A DNA stretch of 64,000 bases from Winogradskyella litoriviva (GCF_013249065.1 NZ_JABRWQ010000001.1:186001-250000); one strand, 5' to 3'. Positions 17,929 to 27,391 are shown, counted from the first letter of the stretch. Notes: generated from the letters alone by a model not told the origin. Program-made: numbers and translations.

Positions 17929-19380
17929 CTAAATTTTATTTTCTAAAAGTTCTTTTGACGTAATTATTGTAGGTTCTTTTGTCTCAGTTTCATAACCCAA
18001 AATGCCTAATAAATTTTCACTCTTTTGCTGCTCCGCAAATACTCGAGTGCTTAAGTTTCCTTCTTCGTCTTTTTGAATTAAAACATGTTTTGGTGTTGGA
18101 ATTAAACAATGTTGTAAACCGCCAAAACCTCCAATGGTTTCTTGGTAAGCACCAGTGTTAAAAAAGCCAATATATAAGGGTTTGTCTTTATTATACTTTG
18201 GTAAATAGATGGCATTAACATGCTGCTCGCTGTTGTAATAATCATCGCTATCGCAAGTTAAACCTCCTAATAATACACGCTCGTAACTATCATTCCAACG
18301 GTTAATTGGCAACATCACAAAACGTTTGTTAATAGCCCAAGTATCTGGTAATGTTGTAATGAAAGATGAGTTAATCATGTTCCATTTTTCACGATCGTTC
18401 TGTTGCTTTTGGTAAAGTATTTTATAAATAGCGCCACCGCTTTCGCCTACTGTAAAACTTCCAAATTCGGTAAAAATATTAGGTACTTCAACTTCTTCTT
18501 CCTCACAAACCAATTTTATTTGGTTTACTATTTCATCTACCATGTAAGCATAATCAAAATCAAAAGCTAATGAGTTCTTAATGGGAAAACCACCTCCAAT
18601 ATTTAGACTATTTAATGATGGACAAATTTTCTTAAGCGATGTGTACACCTTAAGACATTTGTGCAACTCATTCCAGTAATACGCATTATCTCTTATGCCT
18701 GTATTAATAAAAAAGTGTAACATTTTTAGCTCAACTTTTTTATTAGTTTGAATTTGAGATTTGTAAAAAGGCACAATGTTTTTATAACCAATCCCTAAAC
18801 GCGATGTATAGAACTCAAACTTTGGTTCTTCTTCTGAAGCAATCCTAATTCCAACTTGAAACTTACCGTTTATCTCTTCTGATAATAAATCTATTTCTTC
18901 ATAATTATCAATTATTGGGATACAGTTTTTATGGCCATCATTAATAAGTTCAGCTATATTTGTAATGTACTTTTCGCGTTTAAAACCATTACTTAACACA
19001 TAAGTCTCGTTTGTTATTTTCCCCTCTTTTTTAAGGGCTTTAACAATATCTATATCAAAAGCTGAAGACGTTTCAATATGAATATCATTAGTTAATGCCT
19101 CATCTAAAACGTGTTTAAAATGCGAGCTTTTTGTACAGTAGCAATAATTGTATTTGCCTTTATAATTGTGTTTCTTAAACGCATCAGCAAACCATATTTT
19201 TGCACGCTGAATGTTATTAGAAATTTGAGGTAAATAGGTGAATTTTAATGGAGCTCCATGTTCCTCAACCAATTTCATTAGGTCGATATTATGGAAACGC
19301 AAGGATTTACCCTCAAGTTTAAATTCGTCTTGTGGAAAGTGAAAGGATTGATCTATCAGATCAATGTATTTATTGTTCAT
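17929..19380 (-). CDS. speA: Arginine decarboxylase, fold-III PLP enzyme
   Basis: 483 residues of the alanine-racemase-fold decarboxylase family. Lys84 in CYCTKSSHF is the PLP lysine candidate, NIGGGFPI near 261 forms the phosphate loop, and LLGGLTCDSDD near 373 contains the cysteine/aspartate of the active-site entrance. It is shorter than E. coli biosynthetic SpeA (about 650 residues) and matches the compact flavobacterial form. Neighbouring agmatinase indicates arginine rather than diaminopimelate as substrate. It opens a three-gene polyamine operon behind a leader of about 310 nt holding a 50-codon ORF. Confidence 0.83.
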   Translation of the reverse strand: MNNKYIDLIDQSFHFPQDEFKLEGKSLRFHNIDLMKLVEEHGAPLKFTYLPQISNNIQRAKIWFADAFKKHNYKGKYNYCYCTKSSHFKHVLDEALTNDIHIETSSAFDIDIVKALKKEGKITNETYVLSNGFKREKYITNIAELINDGHKNCIPIIDNYEEIDLLSEEINGKFQVGIRIASEEEPKFEFYTSRLGIGYKNIVPFYKSQIQTNKKVELKMLHFFINTGIRDNAYYWNELHKCLKVYTSLKKICPSLNSLNIGGGFPIKNSLAFDFDYAYMVDEIVNQIKLVCEEEEVEVPNIFTEFGSFTVGESGGAIYKILYQKQQNDREKWNMINSSFITTLPDTWAINKRFVMLPINRWNDSYERVLLGGLTCDSDDYYNSEQHVNAIYLPKYNKDKPLYIGFFNTGAYQETIGGFGGLQHCLIPTPKHVLIQKDEEGNLSTRVFAEQQKSENLLGILGYETETKEPTIITSKELLENKI

Positions 19381-19399
19381 GATGTTAATTAGATAAAAT

Positions 19400-19415
19400 T
19401 CCCACTGTAATGGGA
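19400..19415 (-). promoter_or_regulatory. Small hairpin in the arginine decarboxylase leader
   Basis: TCCCA and TGGGA pair over a 6-nt loop 20 nt before the speA start codon and are followed on the minus strand by AATTTTAT. It could influence ribosome access or be a weak attenuator. The stem is only 5 bp, so it is modest evidence. Confidence 0.35.
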
Positions 19416-19470
19416 CTTAAGTATGTAAAATAAAAAATATATGCGTAAACTGTGTTAAGGTTACGTTATC

Positions 19471-19623
19471 TCATACCTGGATTTGGCTTTGTGTAGTTGG
19501 TACAAAACCATAAATATGCTGGCTAGCAGCAATTACAGAAGCGGAAGTTAGCTCTAAAATTCGGTTACTTAACCTGTAAGCTGCTCTTGAATATGACTTC
19601 CTAATTTTCAAGAACCCGAACAT
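19471..19623 (-). CDS. Candidate 50-residue leader ORF upstream of speA
   Basis: An uninterrupted ATG-to-TGA frame of 50 codons lies in what otherwise would be a 545-bp non-coding gap. The peptide starts MFGFLKIRKSYSRAAYRL and ends TTQSQIQV. It is basic in its first half, with four Arg within residues 8-21 (codons AGG, AGA, AGG, CGA), and has a Ser/Ala-rich moderately hydrophobic middle. It has no signal peptide of normal form. A TAnnTTTG promoter element lies 72 nt upstream, and its stop is 90 nt before the arginine decarboxylase start. It may be a translated regulatory uORF or simply a chance frame within a structured leader; no conservation test was possible. Confidence 0.45.
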   Translation of the reverse strand: MFGFLKIRKSYSRAAYRLSNRILELTSASVIAASQHIYGFVPTTQSQIQV

Positions 19624-19694
19624 AAAAACATGTTTCAATTGTTCAGCTAAAAACGGGCTTTATTATCTTGTTAGATTGACACCAATTTTCGCTG

Positions 19695-19702
19695 CAAATG
19701 TA
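19695..19702 (-). promoter_or_regulatory. Putative -7 element (TACATTTG) for the polyamine operon
   Basis: Exact TAnnTTTG match on the minus strand with a TTTT tract 18 nt upstream in the -33 region. Transcription from here would give a leader of about 310 nt ahead of speA that includes the 50-codon ORF. Confidence 0.5.
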
Positions 19703-19895
19703 AATTATTTTTTAATACGGAAAACATTTTTTTATTTTTTTTGAGAATATTTTTTAAAAGAAACAAAACACTAAAAATCAACACCTTAAGCACATCAGTC
19801 CCTACCTTTGAAAATTACTTAATTAACCTAGCAAAAAAGTCTTATATATCTCAATATTATTAACTAAAATGTTAAATTTTAAGAGATAAAATCGT

Positions 19896-19903
19896 TAAAT
19901 TTG
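19896..19903 (+). promoter_or_regulatory. Putative -7 element (TAAATTTG) for the LytS-like kinase gene
   Basis: Exact TAnnTTTG match 21 nt upstream of the start codon of the kinase gene. No clear -33 TTTG at the ideal distance. Confidence 0.48.
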
Positions 19904-19924
19904 AGATAGAAAGTTGTACGTATT

Positions 19925-21904
19925 ATGACGTATCTATCTTACATATCGGTTTACTTAATATATCTTCTTGCCATAACAAGTTTATACAGTCTCAACGTTG
20001 CCAAATTAGAAACTTCCCATACATTAATTTTTAATAAATATAACCATATTATAAAACGAGACTCTGCAAAAGTTGCTCTTCAAAACAAAATAAAAATTGC
20101 GAATAATGACAGTTTAAAAATAGCATTAGCCTATTATGATTATGGGCAATACTTAGATGTTAATGGAGAAAAAGATGCTTCTATAAAAAACTTAAAAATT
20201 GCTCTGCAAATAGCAAAACAATTAAAGAATGATGAAAAAATTGCTGCAATAGGCAATTATTTAGCGAGTACTTATTGGGAAGTTGGCACTTACCAACCAT
20301 CAATTGATGTATACATTATTGCTTATAAAAGTGCCGTAAGAACTAAAGACAGCAGCCAGATTGCTAAAATAAGTATGAATTTAGCAAGCAACTACAATTA
20401 TTTAGGCGAGTATGACTTAGCCATAAAATACGCACTTAACGCACTAAAAATAAAAGAAAAAGCCAAAGACTGGGAACGTATATGTTATCATTACGTTTCT
20501 ATGGCAACTATTTTTAAAGAAACTAATAATATTGAGAAATGGGAATTCTACATAAACAAAGCCTATAAATTAAAAGACCAAGAAAATTGTGCCTCACTTG
20601 GCGATATTGCTAAAATATATAACAACTTAGGCTCTATTTCTGAAAGAAAAGGACAACATAAAAAAGCACTTGCCTATTTTGATTCATTAAAGGTATTAAG
20701 CAAAGAAGTTGGCTTTAATAAAGGTATCAGTGCTGCACTAAGTAATAGTTCTGATATTTATAAAAAATTAAATCAAACCGAAAAAGCGCTGCAATTATTA
20801 CAAGAATCAGAGAACTATTTTAGTGACCCATATGAAATTATTTCTAACAATAATAGTAAGGCAGAACTCTATCGCCTGTTGGGACAAGACAATGAAGCGC
20901 TCTCATTAGTTTTAAAGAATACAACGCTAAAAGATCTTTACTTTTATTCTATGGAGCACCAAAAAACATTACAGCTCTTGTCTGAGATAAATGCCAATTT
21001 ATTAAACTACAAAGAAGCCTTACGTTGGAAAGACTCTCTACGTTCTCTAGAAAATAAGCTTCACGATTCTAAGGTTCAAAAAGGGATTGAAGAATTAGAA
21101 ACCAAATACGAAACTGAAAAAAAAGAACAACAAATAGAATTATTGACTACTGAAAATGAATTGAAAAATCAACGTATTAATGCAGGCCTTGTAATTCTTT
21201 CATTCTTAATCATTTTAATTCTACTCATTTTATACATTTTAAATATTAAAAACAAGCAAGCAGAATTAAAACAAAATAATTTAAGATTACAAGTATTAAG
21301 AACCCAAATGAATCCGCACTTTGTTTTTAATGCATTGGGATCTATACAAAACTTTATGATGAAGAATGATGCTCGTAAAGCCTCACAATACCTCTCGCAA
21401 TTTGCAGCTTTAACACGTGCTACACTAAATAACTCAACAGTAGCATCCATAACTTTAGCTGATGAAATTAGTATGATCGAAAACTATATGGCATTAGAGC
21501 AAATGCGAAAGCAAAATAAATTTAATTATAGCATTAATTATGACCAAGATTTGGATCTAGATTTTATAAGAATTCCGCCAATGCTTAACCAACCCTTTAT
21601 AGAAAATGCTATAAAACATGGTTTCAAAAACATTGACAAAGGCGGCATTTTAACTATTACAATTACAGACAAAAAAGATTGGATTGAATTTATTATTGAA
21701 GATAATGGTGAAGGATTTTTAGAAGGCTTCACAAATAAAGATCATAAATCTATGGCAATGTCCATTTTTGAAAATAGAAGAAAACTAATAAGACAGAAAT
21801 ACAAAAAGGACTTTAAGTTCGAAATCGTCAATTTAAGAGACAAACACCCTAACCAAACAGGCGTAAGAATTACAATTAACATTCCAATATTAAATAATGA
21901 TTAG
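19925..21904 (+). CDS. TPR-containing LytS-type sensor histidine kinase
   Basis: 659 residues. An N-terminal hydrophobic segment (about 1-27) is followed by an extracytoplasmic array of tetratricopeptide repeats (about 60-370), a coiled coil, a membrane helix near 420-440, and a His_kinase/HATPase pair of the LytS/YehU type. The phospho-acceptor His is in QMNPHFVFNALGS near 465; the ATP-binding N-box is in FIENAIKHG and the G-box in IEDNGEGF. It overlaps the LytTR regulator gene by 8 bp, so they form a two-component system. TPR sensing of an envelope or peptide ligand is inferred. Confidence 0.87.
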   Translation: MTYLSYISVYLIYLLAITSLYSLNVAKLETSHTLIFNKYNHIIKRDSAKVALQNKIKIANNDSLKIALAYYDYGQYLDVNGEKDASIKNLKIALQIAKQLKNDEKIAAIGNYLASTYWEVGTYQPSIDVYIIAYKSAVRTKDSSQIAKISMNLASNYNYLGEYDLAIKYALNALKIKEKAKDWERICYHYVSMATIFKETNNIEKWEFYINKAYKLKDQENCASLGDIAKIYNNLGSISERKGQHKKALAYFDSLKVLSKEVGFNKGISAALSNSSDIYKKLNQTEKALQLLQESENYFSDPYEIISNNNSKAELYRLLGQDNEALSLVLKNTTLKDLYFYSMEHQKTLQLLSEINANLLNYKEALRWKDSLRSLENKLHDSKVQKGIEELETKYETEKKEQQIELLTTENELKNQRINAGLVILSFLIILILLILYILNIKNKQAELKQNNLRLQVLRTQMNPHFVFNALGSIQNFMMKNDARKASQYLSQFAALTRATLNNSTVASITLADEISMIENYMALEQMRKQNKFNYSINYDQDLDLDFIRIPPMLNQPFIENAIKHGFKNIDKGGILTITITDKKDWIEFIIEDNGEGFLEGFTNKDHKSMAMSIFENRRKLIRQKYKKDFKFEIVNLRDKHPNQTGVRITINIPILNND

Positions 21905-22646
21905 AGCTATTATCATAGACGACGAACCTGCAATGCAAGAAGTCAACAGCCAATTACTATCCGAGTATTTCCCTAATATTAAACTCGTAGGAACTGCAGA
22001 TTGTATCAAAACTGGTATTAATTTAATACATAAAAAAAAGCCAGATTTAGTGTTATTAGACATTCAGTTATCTGATGGTTCTGGGTTTCAGCTATTGCAA
22101 AAACTACCATCTTATAATTTTAAAGTTGTTTTCATTACCGCGTTTGATTCCTTTGCCATAAAAGCAATAAAGTTTAGTGCTATAGATTATATTTTAAAAC
22201 CGGTAAATGAGATTGAGTTTCAACAAGCTATACAACGCGCCATTGCGTTAATTGAAAAAAAAGAACATACCGAATCTCAAGTGAATGTTTTAATGGATTC
22301 GTTTAAAAAAGAGTTGCAAAATAAAAAGCTTGTTTTGCGTACTCAAAATTCTATGCACATTGTAGACATTAGCGATATTCATTTTTGCAAAAGTGATAAT
22401 AGTTATACTACATTTTATTTAGATAACAACGAAAAGATTCTGGTTTCTAAAAGTTTAAAAGATTACGAGGGTATACTTAAAGAATATGGTTTTTTTAGAC
22501 CACATCAATCCTTTCTGGTCAACCTCAATCATATTAAAAAGGTTGACAAAACCGACCATGGTTTTTTAATAATGAAAAACAAAAAGGAAATCCCAATTTC
22601 AACACGTCAAAAGAAAAACCTAATTGATCTGTTAGACCGTTTATAG
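21897..22646 (+). CDS. LytTR-family response regulator
   Basis: 249 residues. The receiver domain has the acidic pair DDE at 8-10, phospho-acceptor Asp55 in LVLLDIQLSD, Thr in FITAFDS and Lys101 in YILKPVNE. A LytTR DNA-binding domain covers about 145-249, with FFRPHQSFLVNLNHIKKV typical of the fold. It is translationally coupled to the TPR histidine kinase. Targets are not known, but the exported-protein operon starting 226 bp downstream is the nearest candidate. Confidence 0.88.
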   Translation: MIRAIIIDDEPAMQEVNSQLLSEYFPNIKLVGTADCIKTGINLIHKKKPDLVLLDIQLSDGSGFQLLQKLPSYNFKVVFITAFDSFAIKAIKFSAIDYILKPVNEIEFQQAIQRAIALIEKKEHTESQVNVLMDSFKKELQNKKLVLRTQNSMHIVDISDIHFCKSDNSYTTFYLDNNEKILVSKSLKDYEGILKEYGFFRPHQSFLVNLNHIKKVDKTDHGFLIMKNKKEIPISTRQKKNLIDLLDRL

Positions 22647-22872
22647 TTAAAAATTGCAAATAGATTTTTAATTATCATAAAAGCGTCAAAAAGGATAGCT
22701 ACACATTAAGTTTTTCGCATGTTTAACAAACTTCAACTTGCTAAAAACTAAAAACTTGTAACACAAATACAATTAAAAAACTAGCGAATTCAAATTGAGT
22801 TGTAACGGAATCAAGTTCTGTTAAAAACAACTAAAAGTGTGTTGTAAATTTATTGTATAAACAGCACATATT

Positions 22873-24177
22873 ATGAAAACTTCTAACCCAAAAACAAGAT
22901 CAAAATTTCTATTTAAAATATTGATTGTACTCAGTATGCTCATAGTGATACCTCAATACTCTAATGCACAACTATTAAAACGATTAAAAAAGAAAGCGGA
23001 GGACAAAGTAGAACGCGAAGCAGAAAAAAGAGCAGAAAAACGTATCAATAAAAAAATTGATAAAGAATTTGACAAAGCCGAAGATGCTATTGATGGTAAA
23101 GACAAGAAAAAAACAGATAGCATTTCAGAAAAAACAAAATCTAAAAAAACTGAGACTAACCAAAACACTAAAACAAGTGAAGAGGCAAAAAATCAAAAAC
23201 CAAATGTAATTTGGAGTAAGTTCGATTTTGTTCCTGGAGAAACTGTAATATTTGAAGATGGACCAAATCTAGACGAGGAAAATGGAGAGTTTCCGAGTCG
23301 TTGGGATTTAATTAATGGTCAAGTAGAAATTGCCCAAGTAGATGGTGAAACAGTTATGATGTTTTTAGATGGAGGAGAAATAGTTCCGTATTTAAAATAT
23401 TCAGCAAAAGATTATTTACCCGAAATATTTACAATTGAATTTGACTTCTATAAACCTTTGGGAGGAAATCGTCTAACTTTTTATTTAACAGACCAAAAAA
23501 ACCAAAGAGGTAAAAAAGTTTATAATAACCCTCAAGAATTTGAAGTAACACCAGTAAGAATTGATCCACCTGAAGGCTCTGCTGTAATGCATTCTGGCAG
23601 AGATTACGATTATTGCGAAAATGGATGTTGGACACATGTCTCTATAGCCTATACAAAAGGAAAATTAAAAGTCTATTTAGATGACACAAGACTAGTTAAC
23701 ATTCCTCACTATTCCTTTAACCCAACGGGTTTTACCATTTATCCATATTTTGCTAGTGCAAAAGATAATGTTCCATTTTATGTTAAAAATGTACGTATTG
23801 CCAAAGGTGGTGTAAAATACTACGACCGTGTACTTTCTGAAGGAAAAATTATTGTAAACGGAATAAAATTCGATGTCAACAAAGCAACGCTTAAAGCTGA
23901 AAGTATGGGTCCAATTAACAATATTTATGAGTTAATGCTAAAACAACCAGAGCTAAATTTTAGTATAGAAGGACATACAGATAGTGATGGAACAGACGAC
24001 ACAAATATGTCTTTATCTAAAGAAAGAGCAAAAACAGTTATGGAACAACTTATAACAATGGGTATTTCTTCAGATCGATTAAAATTTACTGGCTTTGGCG
24101 AATCTAAACCAATTGACAACAATAGCACACCAGAAGGTAAAGCCAACAACAGACGTGTAGAATTTGTAAAATTTTAA
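22873..24177 (+). CDS. OmpA-family protein with LamG-like middle domain
   Basis: 434 residues. A signal-peptide leader ends at SNAQ (about 32), then a highly charged Lys/Glu/Arg segment (about 35-110, probably helical or coiled coil) leads to a beta-rich jelly-roll-like domain (about 125-320). The C-terminal OmpA peptidoglycan-binding domain is marked by FDVNKATLKAES and GHTDSDGTDDTNMSLSKERA. The last motif contains the Asp/Arg that bind diaminopimelate. It anchors the outer membrane or an exported complex to peptidoglycan. It leads a five-gene operon with gaps of 3-40 bp. Confidence 0.85.
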   Translation: MKTSNPKTRSKFLFKILIVLSMLIVIPQYSNAQLLKRLKKKAEDKVEREAEKRAEKRINKKIDKEFDKAEDAIDGKDKKKTDSISEKTKSKKTETNQNTKTSEEAKNQKPNVIWSKFDFVPGETVIFEDGPNLDEENGEFPSRWDLINGQVEIAQVDGETVMMFLDGGEIVPYLKYSAKDYLPEIFTIEFDFYKPLGGNRLTFYLTDQKNQRGKKVYNNPQEFEVTPVRIDPPEGSAVMHSGRDYDYCENGCWTHVSIAYTKGKLKVYLDDTRLVNIPHYSFNPTGFTIYPYFASAKDNVPFYVKNVRIAKGGVKYYDRVLSEGKIIVNGIKFDVNKATLKAESMGPINNIYELMLKQPELNFSIEGHTDSDGTDDTNMSLSKERAKTVMEQLITMGISSDRLKFTGFGESKPIDNNSTPEGKANNRRVEFVKF

Positions 24178-24180
24178 GTC

Positions 24181-25365
24181 ATGAAAAGAAAACATCTAAT
24201 ATTAGCAATAGTTTTTCTATACGTCGCAGTATTGAACGCCCAAAAAGAAACGATTAGTGGCAACTGGTTATTAACAAAAGTTATTCAAGGTGACCAACCT
24301 TATGAACCACTTTTTATTCAAAAATTTGAAGAGAATGGTAAAATGAAAGCTATGGGACAAGAGCTAGGAACATGGGAATATATCCCAAACGAAAAACGCC
24401 TCCTTATGCATTCTGAAGCCTCAAAAGAATTTGATGGCGAATTTAAAATTATTCTATTCAACTCTAAAAAACTTCAACTAAAGCAAGCTGATGTGCAACT
24501 ATTCTACACTAAAATTAATTTAGATAAAGTAGTAGAAAATAATGCTTTAATGAATTTTGAAGGCGAATGGATCTTAGAAAATGATTTAAATGAAACCCAA
24601 TTACTAAAAATAGAACTTCCAGATACGTTTTTAATAACACGAATAACTGCTGGTGGAGGATCTTCAGCTTACAATGGCACATGGTTATTTAATCCTGAAG
24701 AAAACTCAGTTTTATTTATGGGCAGAACTAATTTATTAAAAGGCTTTTGTGCCATTAAAGAAATTTCCGAGAATAAGTTTATACTAGAAAGAAAAGGCAT
24801 TAAAATTATTGGCAAAAAAGAATCATCTGTAAAACCAATAGAAAGTTTAACTTTTAATATTGAAGATTTCCCTGAAGAATCAACCGACACATCACCTTGG
24901 CAAGATTTTGACGCCTTACTCAACGAATTAAAAAATGTACGCTATTTAAAATATAAGCAGAGTAAACTCATACCAAATACATCATCTTTTAGCCACAAGA
25001 CTTTGGTATCTAAAATCGATGTAAACTCTGAAGAAAGAAGAATCAGTTTAGCCAATTTAAGCATTACTAAAAAAGATACCATGCAAATTTCAGAGCGTGT
25101 AAAAGGCGATTTATACAATCAATACAACGACTTTTTTCCTCAAGAAGAATTAGGCCCTTATAAACTAGTTACAACCGAAACCATAAAAGTACCAGCAGGC
25201 GAATTTAAATGCAAAATTTTTGAAGGTTTCGATGGTGATGCTAAAGTTAAATACTGGATGATAATAGACAAACCAGGTATCTATGCTAAAATAATCCGTG
25301 AAGATATTGGTCTTTTCGATAAGGTAGAATATTCAATAATTGAATTAGAAGAAATTAAAAAATAG
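24181..25365 (+). CDS. Exported hypothetical protein with two lipocalin-like repeats
   Basis: 394 residues, signal peptide ending at LNAQ. Two copies of a lipocalin-like module are visible at about 26-110 and 127-213. Each begins with a Gly/Glu-x-Trp motif (SGNWLLTKV; EGEWILEND), carries a GTWxYxPN/GTWLFNPE strand and ends in a strand of Lys and Leu. A third, different beta-rich part (about 235-394) contains YKLVTTETIKVPAGEFKCKIFEG. No named family is certain. Only 3 bp separate it from the OmpA gene. Function is unknown. Confidence 0.68.
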   Translation: MKRKHLILAIVFLYVAVLNAQKETISGNWLLTKVIQGDQPYEPLFIQKFEENGKMKAMGQELGTWEYIPNEKRLLMHSEASKEFDGEFKIILFNSKKLQLKQADVQLFYTKINLDKVVENNALMNFEGEWILENDLNETQLLKIELPDTFLITRITAGGGSSAYNGTWLFNPEENSVLFMGRTNLLKGFCAIKEISENKFILERKGIKIIGKKESSVKPIESLTFNIEDFPEESTDTSPWQDFDALLNELKNVRYLKYKQSKLIPNTSSFSHKTLVSKIDVNSEERRISLANLSITKKDTMQISERVKGDLYNQYNDFFPQEELGPYKLVTTETIKVPAGEFKCKIFEGFDGDAKVKYWMIIDKPGIYAKIIREDIGLFDKVEYSIIELEEIKK

Positions 25366-25372
25366 TATCAAA

Positions 25373-26815
25373 ATGAAAGCTTTACTTATATCCATAACAT
25401 TAGTTATTAGTGTTTCAGTCTTTTCTCAAAACCAAGCGGAACAAACAAAAATTAAAGACTATTTAGAAAGCAGCTTACAAAACAAAAATACGTTACTAAT
25501 TAGTAACGCTTCGCAAAACGTAACCGCATCAGACATCTATCAAAGTGAATTACTGTTTAGTTCAAGTTATCAAGATGGACATAACATATTACAATTACAG
25601 TATTTTATTAAAACTGCAAATCAACTAATCGCTTTTAAAGACAGAAACGATTTGCTAGCCTCGAGCGCATTTATTAAAAGTTTAAATGCTAAAAAGTTTA
25701 AACTAAAAACTGAAGATGATGGTGTTGCTTTTCAATCCTTATTAAAATTATTGGACAATGAACGTGGCTTAGGTTTTTTTATTGAAGATAACACTTGGTA
25801 TTTTAATAGAAATACAAGATTTGGGGAGACTATGGCCTATGTGGTTACAACAGCTAACAACGGACAAATCACTAAAATAGTTTATGAAAACGACTTAAAA
25901 AAGACCTTACCAGAAACACTATTACAATCTGGAGAAACAATAGACTATACAGATTACGAAGCTGCTATTTCAAAAAAAGATAGTGCCTTTATGCATCAGT
26001 ATTTGTTAGATAACGTTAATTATGAATTTGAAATTACACCACTAAATTTTTATTCTCTCAACAAAATATCCACGCTTTCTATCCACAAATGCAATCTTAA
26101 AGTAACCGAAGGAGAAGAAGGAAACAGTTTTACAAATAATACACCATTTATGTTAATCTCTAATAATGGTGAGTACATAAAAACTTCAATTGATGGCCTT
26201 TTAGAAATGCCAATATTTTTAAATAGTCTTCAAAAAAAATACACACTAAAAACAGAAGATGATGCCAGACTTTTTCAATACGTGTTAGATGACCTTTCAC
26301 CAGTAAGTAAATTTGATATAGAACTAAAAACCTTTTATAAAAAAGACAATATGTGGTTTTTTGTTAGAGAAAAAAGATTTGATGATTTAAAGGGATTTAT
26401 TGTTTTAATAGATACCAAAAACAAGGTTAATCATATAGAATACACTACTATTTCTGAAAAAAGCATCATTAGATTAAAAATGAAAGACCCTAATTTTAGG
26501 GTAGATTATAAATTTAAACTTGTACAACCTACTACTAATAAAGTTACTCTAAAAAAAGGTGAAGGTTTAAGCATAGAAGTTAGTTTTGACGAAGCTGCAG
26601 TAAACGCATCAGGTTGTTGGATTCTTACAAGAAGAGATGGAAGTGATTCAGGAACCTACGCTGGCAATAATCTTCATTCTCCTTATAAACAAGGTATAAC
26701 AGGTATGTCGTTAGAAGGCAACCATCACATTTTTGAATACTTTTTACTAAAAAATGAAACTATGAATGCAGAAGATGCTTTAAGTACAATAACCGTTGAA
26801 GTCGACATAAAATAA
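25373..26815 (+). CDS. Exported hypothetical protein with a duplicated internal module
   Basis: 480 residues, signal peptide ending at VFSQ. Two segments, about 99-172 and 281-357, align by eye: KKFKLKTEDD versus KKYTLKTEDD, VAFQSLLKLL versus RLFQYVLDDL, NTWYFNRNTRF versus NMWFFVREKRF, and matching (I/V)xY ends. The spacer and C-terminal 110 residues (about 370-480) form a separate domain with LKKGEGLSIEVSFDEAAVN. I do not recognise the family. It lies third in a five-gene exported-protein operon. Confidence 0.65.
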   Translation: MKALLISITLVISVSVFSQNQAEQTKIKDYLESSLQNKNTLLISNASQNVTASDIYQSELLFSSSYQDGHNILQLQYFIKTANQLIAFKDRNDLLASSAFIKSLNAKKFKLKTEDDGVAFQSLLKLLDNERGLGFFIEDNTWYFNRNTRFGETMAYVVTTANNGQITKIVYENDLKKTLPETLLQSGETIDYTDYEAAISKKDSAFMHQYLLDNVNYEFEITPLNFYSLNKISTLSIHKCNLKVTEGEEGNSFTNNTPFMLISNNGEYIKTSIDGLLEMPIFLNSLQKKYTLKTEDDARLFQYVLDDLSPVSKFDIELKTFYKKDNMWFFVREKRFDDLKGFIVLIDTKNKVNHIEYTTISEKSIIRLKMKDPNFRVDYKFKLVQPTTNKVTLKKGEGLSIEVSFDEAAVNASGCWILTRRDGSDSGTYAGNNLHSPYKQGITGMSLEGNHHIFEYFLLKNETMNAEDALSTITVEVDIK

Positions 26816-26855
26816 AGACTGTAAATCTAGGAATTAACCATTAAATAAAAATATC

Positions 26856-27374
26856 ATGAAAACAACAGCAAAAATTTTATCGGCATTACTTATTTGTTTC
26901 GTATTTACATCTTGTGATGATGACATCTTAGATGTTGATTTTGATACCACTGTAAAAGCAACCATTGTTGCAAACGTTGACCAAGGCCAAGAAACAGTAA
27001 ACGAAAGTGTTGTACTAAGTTTAGACAACAACGATACACACGATTATTTAGACAAAATTAAAGATGTTACCATTAAAAAATTAACCTATAGAATAATTAG
27101 TTTTTCTGGTGATTCTCAAGGCTCAGTTGATATAGATTTTTATGCAGACAATATTACTTTACAAACAGAAGCATTTGTTGTTAACGATGCTTACAACTCG
27201 GCAACTGTATTTGAAGTTACTGATATTAGTAAGCTCAACACTATGGCAAATATGTTAAAAAACAACAATCACACAACAGTAGGCATCACAGGTAATACAG
27301 TAGCAACAGAAGGCGGAATGAACTTTAATATTGAAGTCACTGCAGAACTAGAAATCACAGCAAACCCTTTATAA
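26856..27374 (+). CDS. Hypothetical lipoprotein
   Basis: 172 residues with lipobox FTSCDDD (Cys at about residue 20). The mature part contains repeated beta strands typical of an immunoglobulin-like fold, such as SVVLSLDNNDTH and KDVTIKKLTYRIISF. No enzymatic motif is seen. It lies 40 bp after the duplicated-module gene and 17 bp before another lipoprotein gene, in one transcription unit. Confidence 0.65.
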   Translation: MKTTAKILSALLICFVFTSCDDDILDVDFDTTVKATIVANVDQGQETVNESVVLSLDNNDTHDYLDKIKDVTIKKLTYRIISFSGDSQGSVDIDFYADNITLQTEAFVVNDAYNSATVFEVTDISKLNTMANMLKNNNHTTVGITGNTVATEGGMNFNIEVTAELEITANPL

Positions 27375-27391
27375 TCTTTAAAACTTAAAAT

